This document shows, in pieces, positions 47,513-56,716 of a stretch of 64,000 nucleotides of DNA. Source of the DNA: Pseudomonas jinjuensis (GTDB taxonomy: Bacteria; Pseudomonadota; Gammaproteobacteria; Pseudomonadales; Pseudomonadaceae). The stretch's first letter is position 1. Each line of letters starts with the position of its first letter. The notes under the pieces were generated by a model. The model saw nothing but the letters and a program-made list of their open reading frames with translations, made no database searches and was not told the origin of the DNA. The stretch is from NCBI RefSeq assembly GCF_900103845.1, contig NZ_FNIJ01000008.1:244267-308266 (forward strand). Direction: 5' to 3'. A program made the translations under genes and the position numbers.

Positions 47513-47598
47513 GTAGGGCGCATGACCGTTCGCGGTCATCCGCCATCGCGGCACCACGAAACATCGGCGGATAACGCCTGGGGCGTTATGCGCCCTAC
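47513..47598. repeat. Double-hairpin repeat between algL and algI
   Basis: GTAGGGCGCATGACCGTTCGCGGTCATCCGCC opens it and GCGGATAACGCCTGGGGCGTTATGCGCCCTAC closes it; the outer arms are inverted copies. Related elements: 15688-15770, 52841-52926, and fragments at 2826-2857 and the window end. It is in the operon mRNA, 156 nt before algI. Confidence 0.82.
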
Positions 47599-47754
47599 GG
47601 CCGGAACCTAGATCCAAACCCGACCCATGCACCAGACACGGGCGGGCGCACCAATCGCTTTTGCAACACCGGGGAGGAACTGGCGGATCGCACCGACCGT
47701 TCCTTGCGAACGGCGCTCGATCTGAACGATTGAAGCTCCAGAGAGAGACGTGGA

Positions 47755-49230
47755 ATGGTCTTTTCCTCCAACGTGTTCCTGTTCCTGTTCCTGCCGATAT
47801 TCCTCGGCCTGTACTACCTGAGCGGGAACCGCTACCGGAATCTTTTGCTGCTGGTAGCCAGCTACATCTTCTACGCCTGGTGGCGCGTGGACTTCCTGCT
47901 GCTGTTCGCCGGGGTCACGCTGTTCAACTACTGGATCGGCCTGCGCATCGGCGCGGCCGGCGTGCGCACCCTGGCCGCGAAACGCTGGCTGATCCTCGGC
48001 GTGGCGGTCGATCTCTGCGTGCTCGGCTACTTCAAGTACGCCAACTTCGGCGTCGACAGCCTCAACGAGATCATCACCTCGTTCGGCATGCAGCCCTTCG
48101 TGCTGACCCACATCCTGCTGCCGATCGGCATCTCCTTCTACACCTTCGAATCGATCAGCTACATCATCGACGTCTACCGCGGCGACACCCCGGCGACGCG
48201 CAACCTGATCGACTTCGCGGCGTTCGTGGCGATCTTCCCGCACCTGATCGCCGGCCCGGTGCTGCGCTTCCGCGACCTGGTGGACCAGTTCAACCACCGC
48301 ACCCACACCGTCGACAAGTTCGCCGAAGGCTGCACCCGCTTCATGCAGGGCTTCGTCAAGAAGGTGTTCATCGCCGACACCCTGGCGGCGGTGGCCGACC
48401 ACTGCTTCGCCCTGCAGAACCCCACGACGGGCGACGCCTGGCTCGGCGCGCTGGCCTACACCGCGCAGCTCTACTTCGACTTCTCCGGCTACAGCGACAT
48501 GGCCATCGGCCTCGGCCTGATGATGGGCTTCCGCTTCCTGGAGAACTTCAACCAGCCCTACATCAGCCAGTCGATCACCGAGTTCTGGCGGCGCTGGCAC
48601 ATCAGCCTGTCCAACTGGCTGCGCGACTACCTGTACATCAGCCTCGGCGGCAACCGCGGCGGCGAGCTGAAGACCTACCGCAACCTGTTCCTCACCATGC
48701 TGCTCGGCGGCCTGTGGCACGGCGCCAACTTCACCTACGTGATCTGGGGCGCCTGGCACGGCGCGATCCTCGCCATCGAACGCCTGCTCGGCGTCAAGGC
48801 CGCGCCGCGGGTGTTCAACCCGCTGAAATGGGCGCTGACCTTCCTGCTGGTGGTGATCGGCTGGGTCATCTTCCGCGCCGAGAACCTGCACGTGGCCTGG
48901 CGCATGTACGAGGCGATGTTCAGCTTCGGCGACTGGCGCCTCTCCGAACTCAACCGCGCCAGCCTCACCGGCCTGCAGGTCGGCACCCTGGTGGTCGCCT
49001 ACCTGGTGCTGGCGGTGTTCGGTCTGCGCCAGTTCTACCGCCACCCGCTGGACCAGAAGGCCAACAAGACCGAGGCCATCGAGCCGACGGCGGTCGTCGC
49101 CAGCAGCGGCGGCGCCCTCGCGGTGATGCCGGAGCTGGCCATGCGCGCCGCCCTGCTGCTGCTGTTCGCCGCCTCGGTGCTGAAGCTCTCCGCGCAGAGC
49201 TACTCGCCCTTCCTCTACTTCCAGTTCTGA
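47755..49230 (+). CDS. algI: Alginate O-acetylation protein AlgI (MBOAT)
   Basis: A 491-residue multi-spanning MBOAT protein thought to pass acetyl groups across the inner membrane to AlgJ/AlgX. The MBOAT His322 lies in LGGLWHGANF. The first 440 residues follow the P. aeruginosa protein closely, but the cytoplasmic linker before the last span is about 29 residues shorter (P. aeruginosa AlgI is 520). The last span ends SYSPFLYFQF. GAGAGA precedes the ATG. Confidence 0.95.
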   Translation: MVFSSNVFLFLFLPIFLGLYYLSGNRYRNLLLLVASYIFYAWWRVDFLLLFAGVTLFNYWIGLRIGAAGVRTLAAKRWLILGVAVDLCVLGYFKYANFGVDSLNEIITSFGMQPFVLTHILLPIGISFYTFESISYIIDVYRGDTPATRNLIDFAAFVAIFPHLIAGPVLRFRDLVDQFNHRTHTVDKFAEGCTRFMQGFVKKVFIADTLAAVADHCFALQNPTTGDAWLGALAYTAQLYFDFSGYSDMAIGLGLMMGFRFLENFNQPYISQSITEFWRRWHISLSNWLRDYLYISLGGNRGGELKTYRNLFLTMLLGGLWHGANFTYVIWGAWHGAILAIERLLGVKAAPRVFNPLKWALTFLLVVIGWVIFRAENLHVAWRMYEAMFSFGDWRLSELNRASLTGLQVGTLVVAYLVLAVFGLRQFYRHPLDQKANKTEAIEPTAVVASSGGALAVMPELAMRAALLLLFAASVLKLSAQSYSPFLYFQF

Positions 49231-49244
49231 GCGAGGCCGCAACC

Positions 49245-50408
49245 ATGACCATCGCGAAACCGCTGCAATACACCTACATCGCCCTGTTCGGCGGCATGCT
49301 GGTGGGCCTGGCCGGCTGGTCGACGAAGAGCTTCCCGAGCTTTTCCACGGCCGCCGACACCCCGCTGCTCAACGGCAAGCTGGCCCACGCCTTCGAGAAG
49401 CACTACGACGCGGAATTCCCGGTCAAGCGCCTGGGCACCAACCTCTGGGCCGCGCTGGACTACACCCTGTTCGACGAAGGCCGGCCGGGCGTGGTGATCG
49501 GCAAGGACGGCTGGCTGTTCACCGACGAGGAATTCAAGCCGGCGCCCAGCGCCACCCAGCTCGACGACAACTGGGCGCTGATCCGCGGCGTGCAGCAGGA
49601 GCTGGAGCGCCGCGGGGTGAAGCTGGTGCTGGCGATCATCCCGGCCAAGTCGCGGCTGTATCCGGAATACCTCGGCAGGGAACAGCCGGCGGCGCTGCAC
49701 GCGGCGCTCTACCGGGACTTCCTCAACCGCGCGCGGCAGTCCGGCATGGCCGCCCCGGAACTGCTGGAAACCCTGCGCCAGGCCAAGGACAACGGCCAGG
49801 TGTTCCTGCGCACCGACACCCACTGGACGCCGCTCGGCGCCGAGGCCGTGGCCCAGCGCCTGGGCGCCGCCATCCGCGCCGGCGAGGGCCGCGACCTGCC
49901 GCAGCAGGACTTCGTCACCGAGACCGGCAAGCCGGCGGCGCACAAGGGCGACCTGCTCAGCTTCCTGCCGCTCGACCCGCTGTTCAGCGAACTGCTGCCG
50001 CAGGCGGACCAGCTGGAAGCGCGCAAGACCCATGCGGCCGACGACGCCGCCGGCGCCGACCTGTTCGGCGACAGCGCGCAGCCGCAGGTCGCCCTGGTCG
50101 GCACCAGCTTCAGCGCCAACCCGCGCTGGAACTTCGCCGGCGCGCTGAAGCAGGCGCTCTCCGCCGACCTGATCAACTACGCCAAGGACGGCAAGGGTCC
50201 GCTCGACCCGATGCTCGAACTGCTGCAGGACGAAGGCTTCAGGCAGAAGCCGGCGCGCCTGCTGGTCTGGGAATTCCCCGAACGTTACCTGCCGATGCAC
50301 AACGACCTCAGCCGCTTCGATCCCGAGTGGCTGGCGCAACTGCGCGCGGCGGGCAACCGCGATGAACGCCTGGCTGCGACCCAGCCCGGCACAACGGCGG
50401 CGCATTGA
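49245..50408 (+). CDS. algJ: Alginate O-acetyltransferase AlgJ
   Basis: A 387-residue membrane-anchored periplasmic SGNH-like protein. An uncleaved-looking N-terminal segment (YIALFGGMLVGLAG) anchors it. The catalytic set is Asp191 and His193 (TDTHWTP) and Ser288 (VGTSFSA). It relays acetyl groups from AlgI toward AlgX. It starts 14 nt after algI; the frame is open upstream opposite algI but the ATG at 49245 has a GAGG upstream and the right N-terminus. Confidence 0.95.
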   Translation: MTIAKPLQYTYIALFGGMLVGLAGWSTKSFPSFSTAADTPLLNGKLAHAFEKHYDAEFPVKRLGTNLWAALDYTLFDEGRPGVVIGKDGWLFTDEEFKPAPSATQLDDNWALIRGVQQELERRGVKLVLAIIPAKSRLYPEYLGREQPAALHAALYRDFLNRARQSGMAAPELLETLRQAKDNGQVFLRTDTHWTPLGAEAVAQRLGAAIRAGEGRDLPQQDFVTETGKPAAHKGDLLSFLPLDPLFSELLPQADQLEARKTHAADDAAGADLFGDSAQPQVALVGTSFSANPRWNFAGALKQALSADLINYAKDGKGPLDPMLELLQDEGFRQKPARLLVWEFPERYLPMHNDLSRFDPEWLAQLRAAGNRDERLAATQPGTTAAH

Positions 50409-50438
50409 ATGCCGCATGCAAGCAGGAGGTATACCTCG

Positions 50439-51086
50439 ATGATCCGTCAGAAGAACCGTAGCTGGATGGCCCAGGCCTGCGCCCTCGCCCTCGCCCTCTC
50501 GGCATTCGGCGCCCAGGCCGGCGAAGGCGCCCTTTATGGTCCGCAGGCGCCCAAGGGCTCGGCCTTCGTGCGCGCATACAACGCCGGCAACTCGGAACTG
50601 TCCGTCAGCGTCGGCAACGCCGCGCTGAACGACGTCTCGCCGCTCGGCTCCAGCGACTTCAAGTTCCTCCCGCCGGGCAACTACACCGCCCAGGTCGGCA
50701 GCCAGAGCCTGCCGGTGAAGCTCGATCCGGACAGCTACTACACCCTGGTCAGCCAGCCCGGCGGCCAGCCGAAGCTGGTCCCCGAGCCGCCGTTCCGCAA
50801 CAAGCAGAAGGCCCTGGTGCGGGTGCAGAACCTCTCCGGCAGCAAGCTGACCCTGAAGACCGCCGACGGCAAGACCGCCGTGGTCAGCGACGTCGCCCCG
50901 CAGAGCCACGGCGACCGCGAGATCAACCCGGTGAAGGTCAACCTGGCGCTGTTCGACGGCGACAGGAAGGTCAGCGACCTCAAGCCGGTCAGCCTGGAAC
51001 GCGGCGAGGTGGTCTGCCTGTACGTCACCGGCAACGCCGGCAAGCTCTCGCCGGTGTGGGTGAAGCGGCCGGTGAAGGCGGATTGA
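50439..51086 (+). CDS. algF: Alginate acetylation accessory protein AlgF
   Basis: A 215-residue periplasmic protein of two beta-rich domains, with a signal peptide cleaved after FGAQA (residue 27). Needed for alginate acetylation in P. aeruginosa and reported to bridge AlgJ and AlgX. The ATG at 50439 has a strong AGGAGGT 8 nt upstream; an in-frame ATG 30 nt earlier lacks it. Confidence 0.94.
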   Translation: MIRQKNRSWMAQACALALALSAFGAQAGEGALYGPQAPKGSAFVRAYNAGNSELSVSVGNAALNDVSPLGSSDFKFLPPGNYTAQVGSQSLPVKLDPDSYYTLVSQPGGQPKLVPEPPFRNKQKALVRVQNLSGSKLTLKTADGKTAVVSDVAPQSHGDREINPVKVNLALFDGDRKVSDLKPVSLERGEVVCLYVTGNAGKLSPVWVKRPVKAD

Positions 51087-51090
51087 TGAC

Positions 51091-51130
51091 TGTTCATTGG
51101 ATCCCCGCGAACGCGGGGATCCAATGAACA
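51091..51130. repeat. Perfect 40-nt inverted repeat between algF and algA
   Basis: Two perfectly complementary 19-nt arms (51091-51109 and 51112-51130) are separated by AA. The arm contains TTCATTGGATCCCCGCG, as in the element at 43241. No T-run follows on the plus strand, so it is not a classical terminator. It lies 4 nt after algF and 126 nt before algA. Confidence 0.9.
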
Positions 51131-51256
51131 AGGAAACCCAACCGAACAAAAAAAGACCGGCCCCAGTCCGGCACCCGCCAGCAAGGCACGAACAGGAGAG
51201 GCTCCCCCGGGAGCAGGCATCCAACAGAACGCACGACGCTTAATGGAGAACAACCG

Positions 51257-52702
51257 ATGATCCCAGTAATCCTTTCCGGTGGCAGCGGCTCGCGACTCTG
51301 GCCCCTTTCCCGCAAACAGTATCCCAAGCAGTTCCTCGCCCTCACCGGCGAGCACACCCTGTTCCAGCAGACCCTGGAGCGCCTGGTCTTCGACGGCATG
51401 GAGGCGCCGGTGGTGGTGAGCAACAAGGAGCACCGCTTCATCGTCCAGGAGCAGCTCGAACAGCTCGGCCTGAAGACCCAGGCCATCCTGCTCGAGCCCT
51501 TCGGCCGCAACACCGCGCCGGCGGTAGCCATCGCCGCCATGAAGCTGGTCGCCGAAGGCCGCGACGAGCTGCTGCTGGTGCTCCCCGCCGACCACGTGCT
51601 GGACGACCAGCGCGCCTTCCAGCGCGCCCTGGCGCTGGCCACCAATGCCGCGGAAAAGGGCGAGATGGTGCTCTTCGGCGTCCCCGCCATGCGCCCGGAA
51701 ACCGGCTACGGCTACATCCGCGCCGCCACCGGCGACGGCCTGCCGGAAGGCGTGCAGCGTGTCGAGCGCTTCATCGAGAAACCCGACGAGGCCCGCGCCC
51801 GCGAGTTCGTCGAGGACGGCGGCTACTACTGGAACAGCGGCATGTTCCTGTTCCGCGCCAGCCGCTACCTGGAGGAACTGAAGAAGCACGACGCCGACAT
51901 CTACGACACCTGCCTGCTGGCCCTCGAACGCAGCCAGCACGAAGGCGACCTGGTCAGCATCGACCCGGCCACCTTCGAATGCTGCCCGGACAACTCCATC
52001 GACTACGCGGTGATGGAAAAGGCCGGGCGCGCCTGCGTGGTGCCGCTGGCCGCGGGCTGGAACGACGTCGGCAGTTGGTCGTCGATCTGGGAAGTCCACG
52101 ACAAGGACGCCAACGGCAACGTCACCAAGGGCGACGTGCTGGTCCACGACAGCCGCAACTGCCTGGTGCACGGCAACGGCAAGCTGGTCTCGGTGGTGGG
52201 CCTGGACGACGTGGTGGTGGTGGAAACCAAGGACGCCATGATGATCGCCCACAAGGACCACGTGCAGGACGTGAAGAAGGTGGTCAACGAGCTGGACGCC
52301 CAGGGCCGCAGCGAAACCCAGAACCACTGCGCCGTGTACCGCCCGTGGGGCTGCTACGACTCGGTGGACATGGGCGGGCGCTTCCAGGTCAAGCACATCA
52401 CGGTGAAACCGGGCGCGCGCCTGTCGCTGCAGATGCACCACCACCGCGCGGAACACTGGATCGTGGTCTCCGGCACGGCCCAGGTGACCTGCGACGAGCA
52501 GACCTTCCTGCTCACCGAGAACCAGTCCACCTACATCCCCATCGCCTCGGTCCACCGCCTGGCCAACCCCGGCAAGATCCCGCTGGAGATCATCGAGGTG
52601 CAGTCCGGCAGCTACCTCGGCGAGGACGACATCGAACGGCTGGAAGACGTGTACGGCCGGGCCGGCGAGAACGAGGTGAAGCTGCAGGTGGTCGGCCGCT
52701 GA
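51257..52702 (+). CDS. algA: Bifunctional phosphomannose isomerase / GDP-mannose pyrophosphorylase AlgA
   Basis: A 481-residue enzyme. The N-terminal nucleotidyltransferase domain has GGSGSRLWPLSRKQYPKQ and ERFIEKP and makes GDP-mannose from mannose-1-phosphate. The C-terminal cupin isomerase domain has QMHHHRAEHWIVVSG with metal-binding His/Glu. It supplies the first and third steps of the alginate precursor pathway, before AlgD. GGAGA is 9 nt before the ATG. Last gene of the operon, followed by a strong terminator. Confidence 0.97.
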   Translation: MIPVILSGGSGSRLWPLSRKQYPKQFLALTGEHTLFQQTLERLVFDGMEAPVVVSNKEHRFIVQEQLEQLGLKTQAILLEPFGRNTAPAVAIAAMKLVAEGRDELLLVLPADHVLDDQRAFQRALALATNAAEKGEMVLFGVPAMRPETGYGYIRAATGDGLPEGVQRVERFIEKPDEARAREFVEDGGYYWNSGMFLFRASRYLEELKKHDADIYDTCLLALERSQHEGDLVSIDPATFECCPDNSIDYAVMEKAGRACVVPLAAGWNDVGSWSSIWEVHDKDANGNVTKGDVLVHDSRNCLVHGNGKLVSVVGLDDVVVVETKDAMMIAHKDHVQDVKKVVNELDAQGRSETQNHCAVYRPWGCYDSVDMGGRFQVKHITVKPGARLSLQMHHHRAEHWIVVSGTAQVTCDEQTFLLTENQSTYIPIASVHRLANPGKIPLEIIEVQSGSYLGEDDIERLEDVYGRAGENEVKLQVVGR

Positions 52703-52754
52703 ATCCTCGACCTTGAACCCTGAATCCGATGGAGCAGCTCCCATCGGAGCCTTG

Positions 52755-52786
52755 CCCCCGCGCCTGATAAGCGCGGGGGATTTTTT
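52755..52786 (+). terminator. Rho-independent terminator of the alginate operon
   Basis: A 9-bp perfect stem (CCCCCGCGC at 52755-52763, GCGCGGGGG at 52771-52779), a 7-nt loop and a TTTTTT run at 52781-52786, about 50 nt after the algA stop. Confidence 0.92.
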
Positions 52787-52840
52787 ATGGGCTTCAGGGA
52801 CGCAGGACCAACCGACTTCGCGCCATGGCCAAGCGCTGGT

Positions 52841-52926
52841 GTAGGGCGAATGAAGCGGAACGCTTCATCCGCCGACAAGGCCACGCCGATGGGATGGCGG
52901 ATAACGCTGGCGCGTTATGCGCCCTA
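52841..52926. repeat. Double-hairpin GTAGGGCGAATGAAGCG repeat
   Basis: It opens with GTAGGGCGAATGAAGCG-GAA-CGCTTCATCCGCC and closes with GGCGGATAACGC...GTTATGCGCCCTAC. Same family as 47513-47598 and 15688-15770. It lies between convergent algA and the acyl-CoA ligase gene. Confidence 0.8.
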
Positions 52927-52949
52927 CGCAGGGTGGTCATGCAGAACCT

Positions 52950-53014
52950 GTAGGAGCGGGCCATGCCCGCGAAATGACGCGGCACGCTGTGTCGCGGGCA
53001 TGGCCCGCTCCTAC
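52950..53014. repeat. REP palindrome pair
   Basis: Inverted units of core GGAGCGGGCCATGCCCGCGA frame 20 nt. It lies just beyond the 3' end of the acyl-CoA ligase gene. Confidence 0.85.
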
Positions 53015-53050
53015 AAAAGCTTGGTTCCCACGCAGCGCGGGAACGACGAC

Positions 53051-54673
53051 CTACAGCTTCTGCGCCCACTCCCGCAGCACGAACTTCTGGATCTTCCCGG
53101 TCGAGGTCTTCGGCAGGTCGGTGAACACCACGCTCTTCGGAATCTTGAACCCCGCCAGGTGCTCGCGGCAGAAGCGGATGATCTCCTCCTCCCCGCAGCC
53201 CGCATGCTCGCTCTTCAGCGTGACGAAGGCGCACGGCGTCTCGCCCCAGCGCTCGTCCGGGCGCGCCACCACCGCCGCTTCGAGCACCGCCGGATGGCGG
53301 TACAGCACGCCCTCGACCTCGATGGTGGAGATGTTCTCGCCGCCGGAGATGATGATGTCCTTCAGCCGGTCGCGGATTTCCACGTAGCCGTCCGGATGCC
53401 ACACCGCCAGGTCGCCGGTGTGGAACCAGCCGCCGGCGAAGGCTTCCTCGGTGGCGCTGGGGTTCTTCAGGTAGCCCTTCATCACCGTGTTGCCACGCAT
53501 GAAGATCTCGCCGATGGTCTCGCCGTCGCGCGGCACTGGTTCGAGGCTGGCCGGGTCGGCGACCATCACGCCTTCCAGGGTCGGGTAGCGCACGCCCTGG
53601 CGCGACTTGATGCGCGCGCGCTCGTCCAGCGGCTTCTCGTCCCACTCGCCTTTCCAGGCACACACCGTGACCGGGCCGTAGACCTCGGTGAGGCCGTAGA
53701 CGTGGGTGACCCTGATGCCCATCTCCTCCACTGCGCCGATCACCTTGGCCGGCGGCGCGGCGCCGGCGACCAGCGCGTTGACCGGATGGTCGATGGCGGC
53801 CTTGGCCGAGGCCGGCATGTTGACCAGCGCGTTGAGCACGATCGGCGCGCCGCTGAAGTGGGTGACCCGGTGCTCGCGGATCAGGTTGAAGATCTTCTGC
53901 GGATCGACCCGGCGCAGGCAGACATGTACGCCGGCCATGGCGGTGACGGCCCAGGGGTAGCACCAGCCGTTGCAGTGGAACATCGGCAGGGTCCACAGGT
54001 ACACCGGGTGCTGGCCCATGGACCAGATCATCTGGTTGCCCAGCGAGTTCAGGTAGGCGCCGCGGTGGTGGTAGACCACGCCCTTGGGATTGCCGGTGGT
54101 GCCGGAGGTGTAGTTCAGCGAGATGGCGTCCCACTCGTCCTGCGGCCACTGCCAGGCGAACTCGGGATCGCCCTCGGCGAGCAGCGCCTCGTAGTCCAGG
54201 CTGCCGACCAGCTCTCCCTCGCCGTATTCCGGATCGTCCACGTCGATCACCAGCGGCGGATGGTCGAGCATGCCGATGGCGGCGCGGATGACGTTGTGGA
54301 ACTCGCGGTCGGTGATCAGCACCTTGGCCTCGCCGTGCTGCAGCATGAAGGCGATGGCCTCCGCGTCCAGGCGCACGTTGAGGGTGTTGAGCACCGCGCC
54401 GATCATCGGCACGCCGAAGTGCGCCTCGATCATCTCGGGAATGTTCGGCAGCATCACCGCCACCGTGTCGCCACGGCCGATGCCGCGTCCGGCCAGCGCG
54501 GAAGCCAGGCGGCGGCAGCGCTGGTAGGTCTCGCGCCAGTTGCGGCGGATGCTGCCGTGGATCACGGCGGGGTAGTCGGGATAGACGCTGGCGGTGCGCT
54601 CGATGAAGCTCAGCGGAGTCAGCGCGGTATGGTTCACGGCAGAAGGAGCGAGGCCCTGTTCGAAGATCGACAT
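53051..54673 (-). CDS. AMP-forming acyl-CoA ligase (third in window)
   Basis: A 540-residue ANL-family ligase with the motifs NYTSGTTGNPKG, YGLTEVYGP, GWFHTGDLA and the C-terminal KTSTGKIQKF Lys. It is only distantly similar to the tandem pair at 32004-35275 and belongs to the branch annotated as medium-chain or methylmercaptopropionyl-CoA ligases. It is divergent from a FixL/FixJ-like two-component pair with 153 bp between them, so regulation by that pair is plausible. AGGGTG precedes the ATG. Confidence 0.88.
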   Translation of the reverse strand: MSIFEQGLAPSAVNHTALTPLSFIERTASVYPDYPAVIHGSIRRNWRETYQRCRRLASALAGRGIGRGDTVAVMLPNIPEMIEAHFGVPMIGAVLNTLNVRLDAEAIAFMLQHGEAKVLITDREFHNVIRAAIGMLDHPPLVIDVDDPEYGEGELVGSLDYEALLAEGDPEFAWQWPQDEWDAISLNYTSGTTGNPKGVVYHHRGAYLNSLGNQMIWSMGQHPVYLWTLPMFHCNGWCYPWAVTAMAGVHVCLRRVDPQKIFNLIREHRVTHFSGAPIVLNALVNMPASAKAAIDHPVNALVAGAAPPAKVIGAVEEMGIRVTHVYGLTEVYGPVTVCAWKGEWDEKPLDERARIKSRQGVRYPTLEGVMVADPASLEPVPRDGETIGEIFMRGNTVMKGYLKNPSATEEAFAGGWFHTGDLAVWHPDGYVEIRDRLKDIIISGGENISTIEVEGVLYRHPAVLEAAVVARPDERWGETPCAFVTLKSEHAGCGEEEIIRFCREHLAGFKIPKSVVFTDLPKTSTGKIQKFVLREWAQKL

Positions 54674-54826
54674 GGAGACACCCTGGGGCTGATTTTTAGC
54701 ATTGTTCTTTGTAGTGCCGGCGGCTGACCGACTACATGGGGCGTTTTATAGCAATCGACCGATTGATATGGAAGTACAACCTAAGCCGTATAGTATATTT
54801 ACCATATATCTTCAGCAGGGCTTCCC

Positions 54827-56716
54827 ATGCAGCACCTGAACACCCTGGTCCGCCTGATCCGCGAGCAGGCGCCCCTGCCTTCCCGCGCCGCCGCCCTGTG
54901 TCGATTGTGCGACGAACGGCCGGGCGTGGTCCGCAGCCTGTACCTGGGCTGGAAGGCCGCCTCCCGGACCTACGAAGCGCTCGGCGGCGGCAACCTGCCG
55001 CCCGGCCTCGGCGATCCGCTGCAGGCCAGCGACGCCGAACTGCACACCGCCCTGCAACAGCGGCCGCAACTGCCGCTGGCGGAGCTGGGCCGGCTGCCAT
55101 GCTGGCTCGCCGGCCGCCTCAAACGCGCCGGCGTGGGCCAGGGAATAGCGCTCGCCCTGGCGCTGGACGACGGGCAGGACGGCCTGCTGCTGATCGAAAG
55201 CAGCGGCGAAACGGGCGACTGGCTGGGCTGGATCGGCGAACTGCTCGCCGGACTGGTCAGCCTCGCCGCCGGCGCCCTCCCCGTCGCCCCGCTGCTCGCC
55301 GCCGATCCGCTGCCGACCCTGCTGCTCGACGACCAGGCGCAGGTGCTGGAAAGCAACGACGCGCTGCAGGCCCTGCTCGGCGAAATCCCGCAGACCGACG
55401 GCGCCGCCCTGCTCCCGGCCAACCGTGCGCAACTGGTCCGCAGCTGCCTGCAGCAGGGCCGAGCGATCCATGAAGTGCCCAGCCAGGCCGGCGTCCGCCA
55501 GTTCCTCTGGACCTTCATCCCCGAACCGGCGCAGCAGCGGGTGCTGGCGCGCTGCCGCGAATCCACCCGGCAGCTGCACGCCGAACGCGATGCCGCCAGG
55601 ACGCGGCGGCTGTACCGGCTGATCATCGAGAACACCACCGACCTGATTTCCCGGCAAAGCCTCGACGGCGAATTCATCGATGCTTCCCCGGCCTCCTGGA
55701 CCCTGCTCGGCTACTGGCCGGAGGAACTGCGCGGCCGCCACCTGCCCGAGCTGATGCACCCGCAGGACCGCGAGCAGTTCGCCGCCCGCCGCGACATCCT
55801 GCTGCAGGACGGCTACCTCACCGAGACCTACCGCCTGCGCCATCGCGACGGCCACTACCTGTGGTTCGAGACCGCCAGCCGGGCCATCCGCGAGACCTAC
55901 ACCGGCGCGGTGGTGGAAGTGATCAGCGTGTCCCGCGACATGACCGAGCGCGAACTGCGCGAGGCCCAGCAGCGCCGGCACCAGGACGAACTGGCGCACA
56001 CCGCGCGGCTGGTGACCCTCGGCGAACTGGCCTCGGGCATCGCCCACGAGATCAACCAGCCGCTGGCCGCGGTGGTCAACTACGCCAGCGCCAGCCAGCG
56101 CTACCTGCAGGCGCTGGACAGCAACCCGGACGCCGCCAGCCGCGTCGCCCAGGGCCTGCAGCGGATCACCGAGCACGCCAACCACGCCTCGGAGGTGATC
56201 CGCCGCCTGCGCGCCTTCCTGCGCAAGGGCCAGCGGCGCATGCAGGCGCTCGACCTCAGCGAGCTGGCGCGCGAATCGCTGCACCTCTGCGGCTGGGAAG
56301 CGAACCAGGCGAAGGTGACGATCGACCTGGCGCTGGCGGACAATCTGCCGCCGGTCTATGCCGACCGCGTGCTGCTCGAACAGGTGCTGCTCAACCTGCT
56401 GCGCAACGCCATCGAGGCCAACCGCGAACGCCACGCCGGCGAGCCGTCGCGCATCGTCATCGGCAGCGCGGCGGCGCCCGACGGCGTGCGGGTGTGGGTC
56501 GAGGACAGCGGCGCGGGGCTGGCCGGCGACGAGCTGGAGCGGATCTTCACGCCCTTCTACACCAGCAAGCCGGAGGGGCTGGGGCTCGGCCTGTCGATGA
56601 GCCGCAGCATCGTCGAAGGCTTCGGCGGCAGCCTCGACGCGCAGCCGGCCGAGGGCGGCGGACTGCACATGGAATGCCGCCTGCCGGCCGGCGAAAGGGG
56701 AAAACGGAATGCCTGA
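54827..56716 (+). CDS. Cytosolic PAS sensor histidine kinase (FixL-like)
   Basis: A 629-residue soluble kinase without clear transmembrane spans. The first ~250 residues are a divergent sensory region, perhaps GAF-like (about 1-145) and a degenerate PAS (about 155-250). A clear PAS/PAC follows (about 255-375, from RLYRLIIENTTDLISRQ), then HisKA with His407 (GIAHEINQPLAAV) and an ATPase domain (NLLRNAIEAN, DSGAGL, GLGLGLSMSR). The signal is not readable; no heme-binding His like FixL's was identified. Its stop overlaps the regulator start by 8 nt. The upstream region is AT-rich (GTATAGTATATTTACCATATAT). Confidence 0.88.
   Translation: MQHLNTLVRLIREQAPLPSRAAALCRLCDERPGVVRSLYLGWKAASRTYEALGGGNLPPGLGDPLQASDAELHTALQQRPQLPLAELGRLPCWLAGRLKRAGVGQGIALALALDDGQDGLLLIESSGETGDWLGWIGELLAGLVSLAAGALPVAPLLAADPLPTLLLDDQAQVLESNDALQALLGEIPQTDGAALLPANRAQLVRSCLQQGRAIHEVPSQAGVRQFLWTFIPEPAQQRVLARCRESTRQLHAERDAARTRRLYRLIIENTTDLISRQSLDGEFIDASPASWTLLGYWPEELRGRHLPELMHPQDREQFAARRDILLQDGYLTETYRLRHRDGHYLWFETASRAIRETYTGAVVEVISVSRDMTERELREAQQRRHQDELAHTARLVTLGELASGIAHEINQPLAAVVNYASASQRYLQALDSNPDAASRVAQGLQRITEHANHASEVIRRLRAFLRKGQRRMQALDLSELARESLHLCGWEANQAKVTIDLALADNLPPVYADRVLLEQVLLNLLRNAIEANRERHAGEPSRIVIGSAAAPDGVRVWVEDSGAGLAGDELERIFTPFYTSKPEGLGLGLSMSRSIVEGFGGSLDAQPAEGGGLHMECRLPAGERGKRNA

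Noticed and set aside
51091..51130. Rho-independent terminator between algF and algA
   Set aside because: No T-run follows the hairpin on the plus strand, and the functional terminator is after algA.
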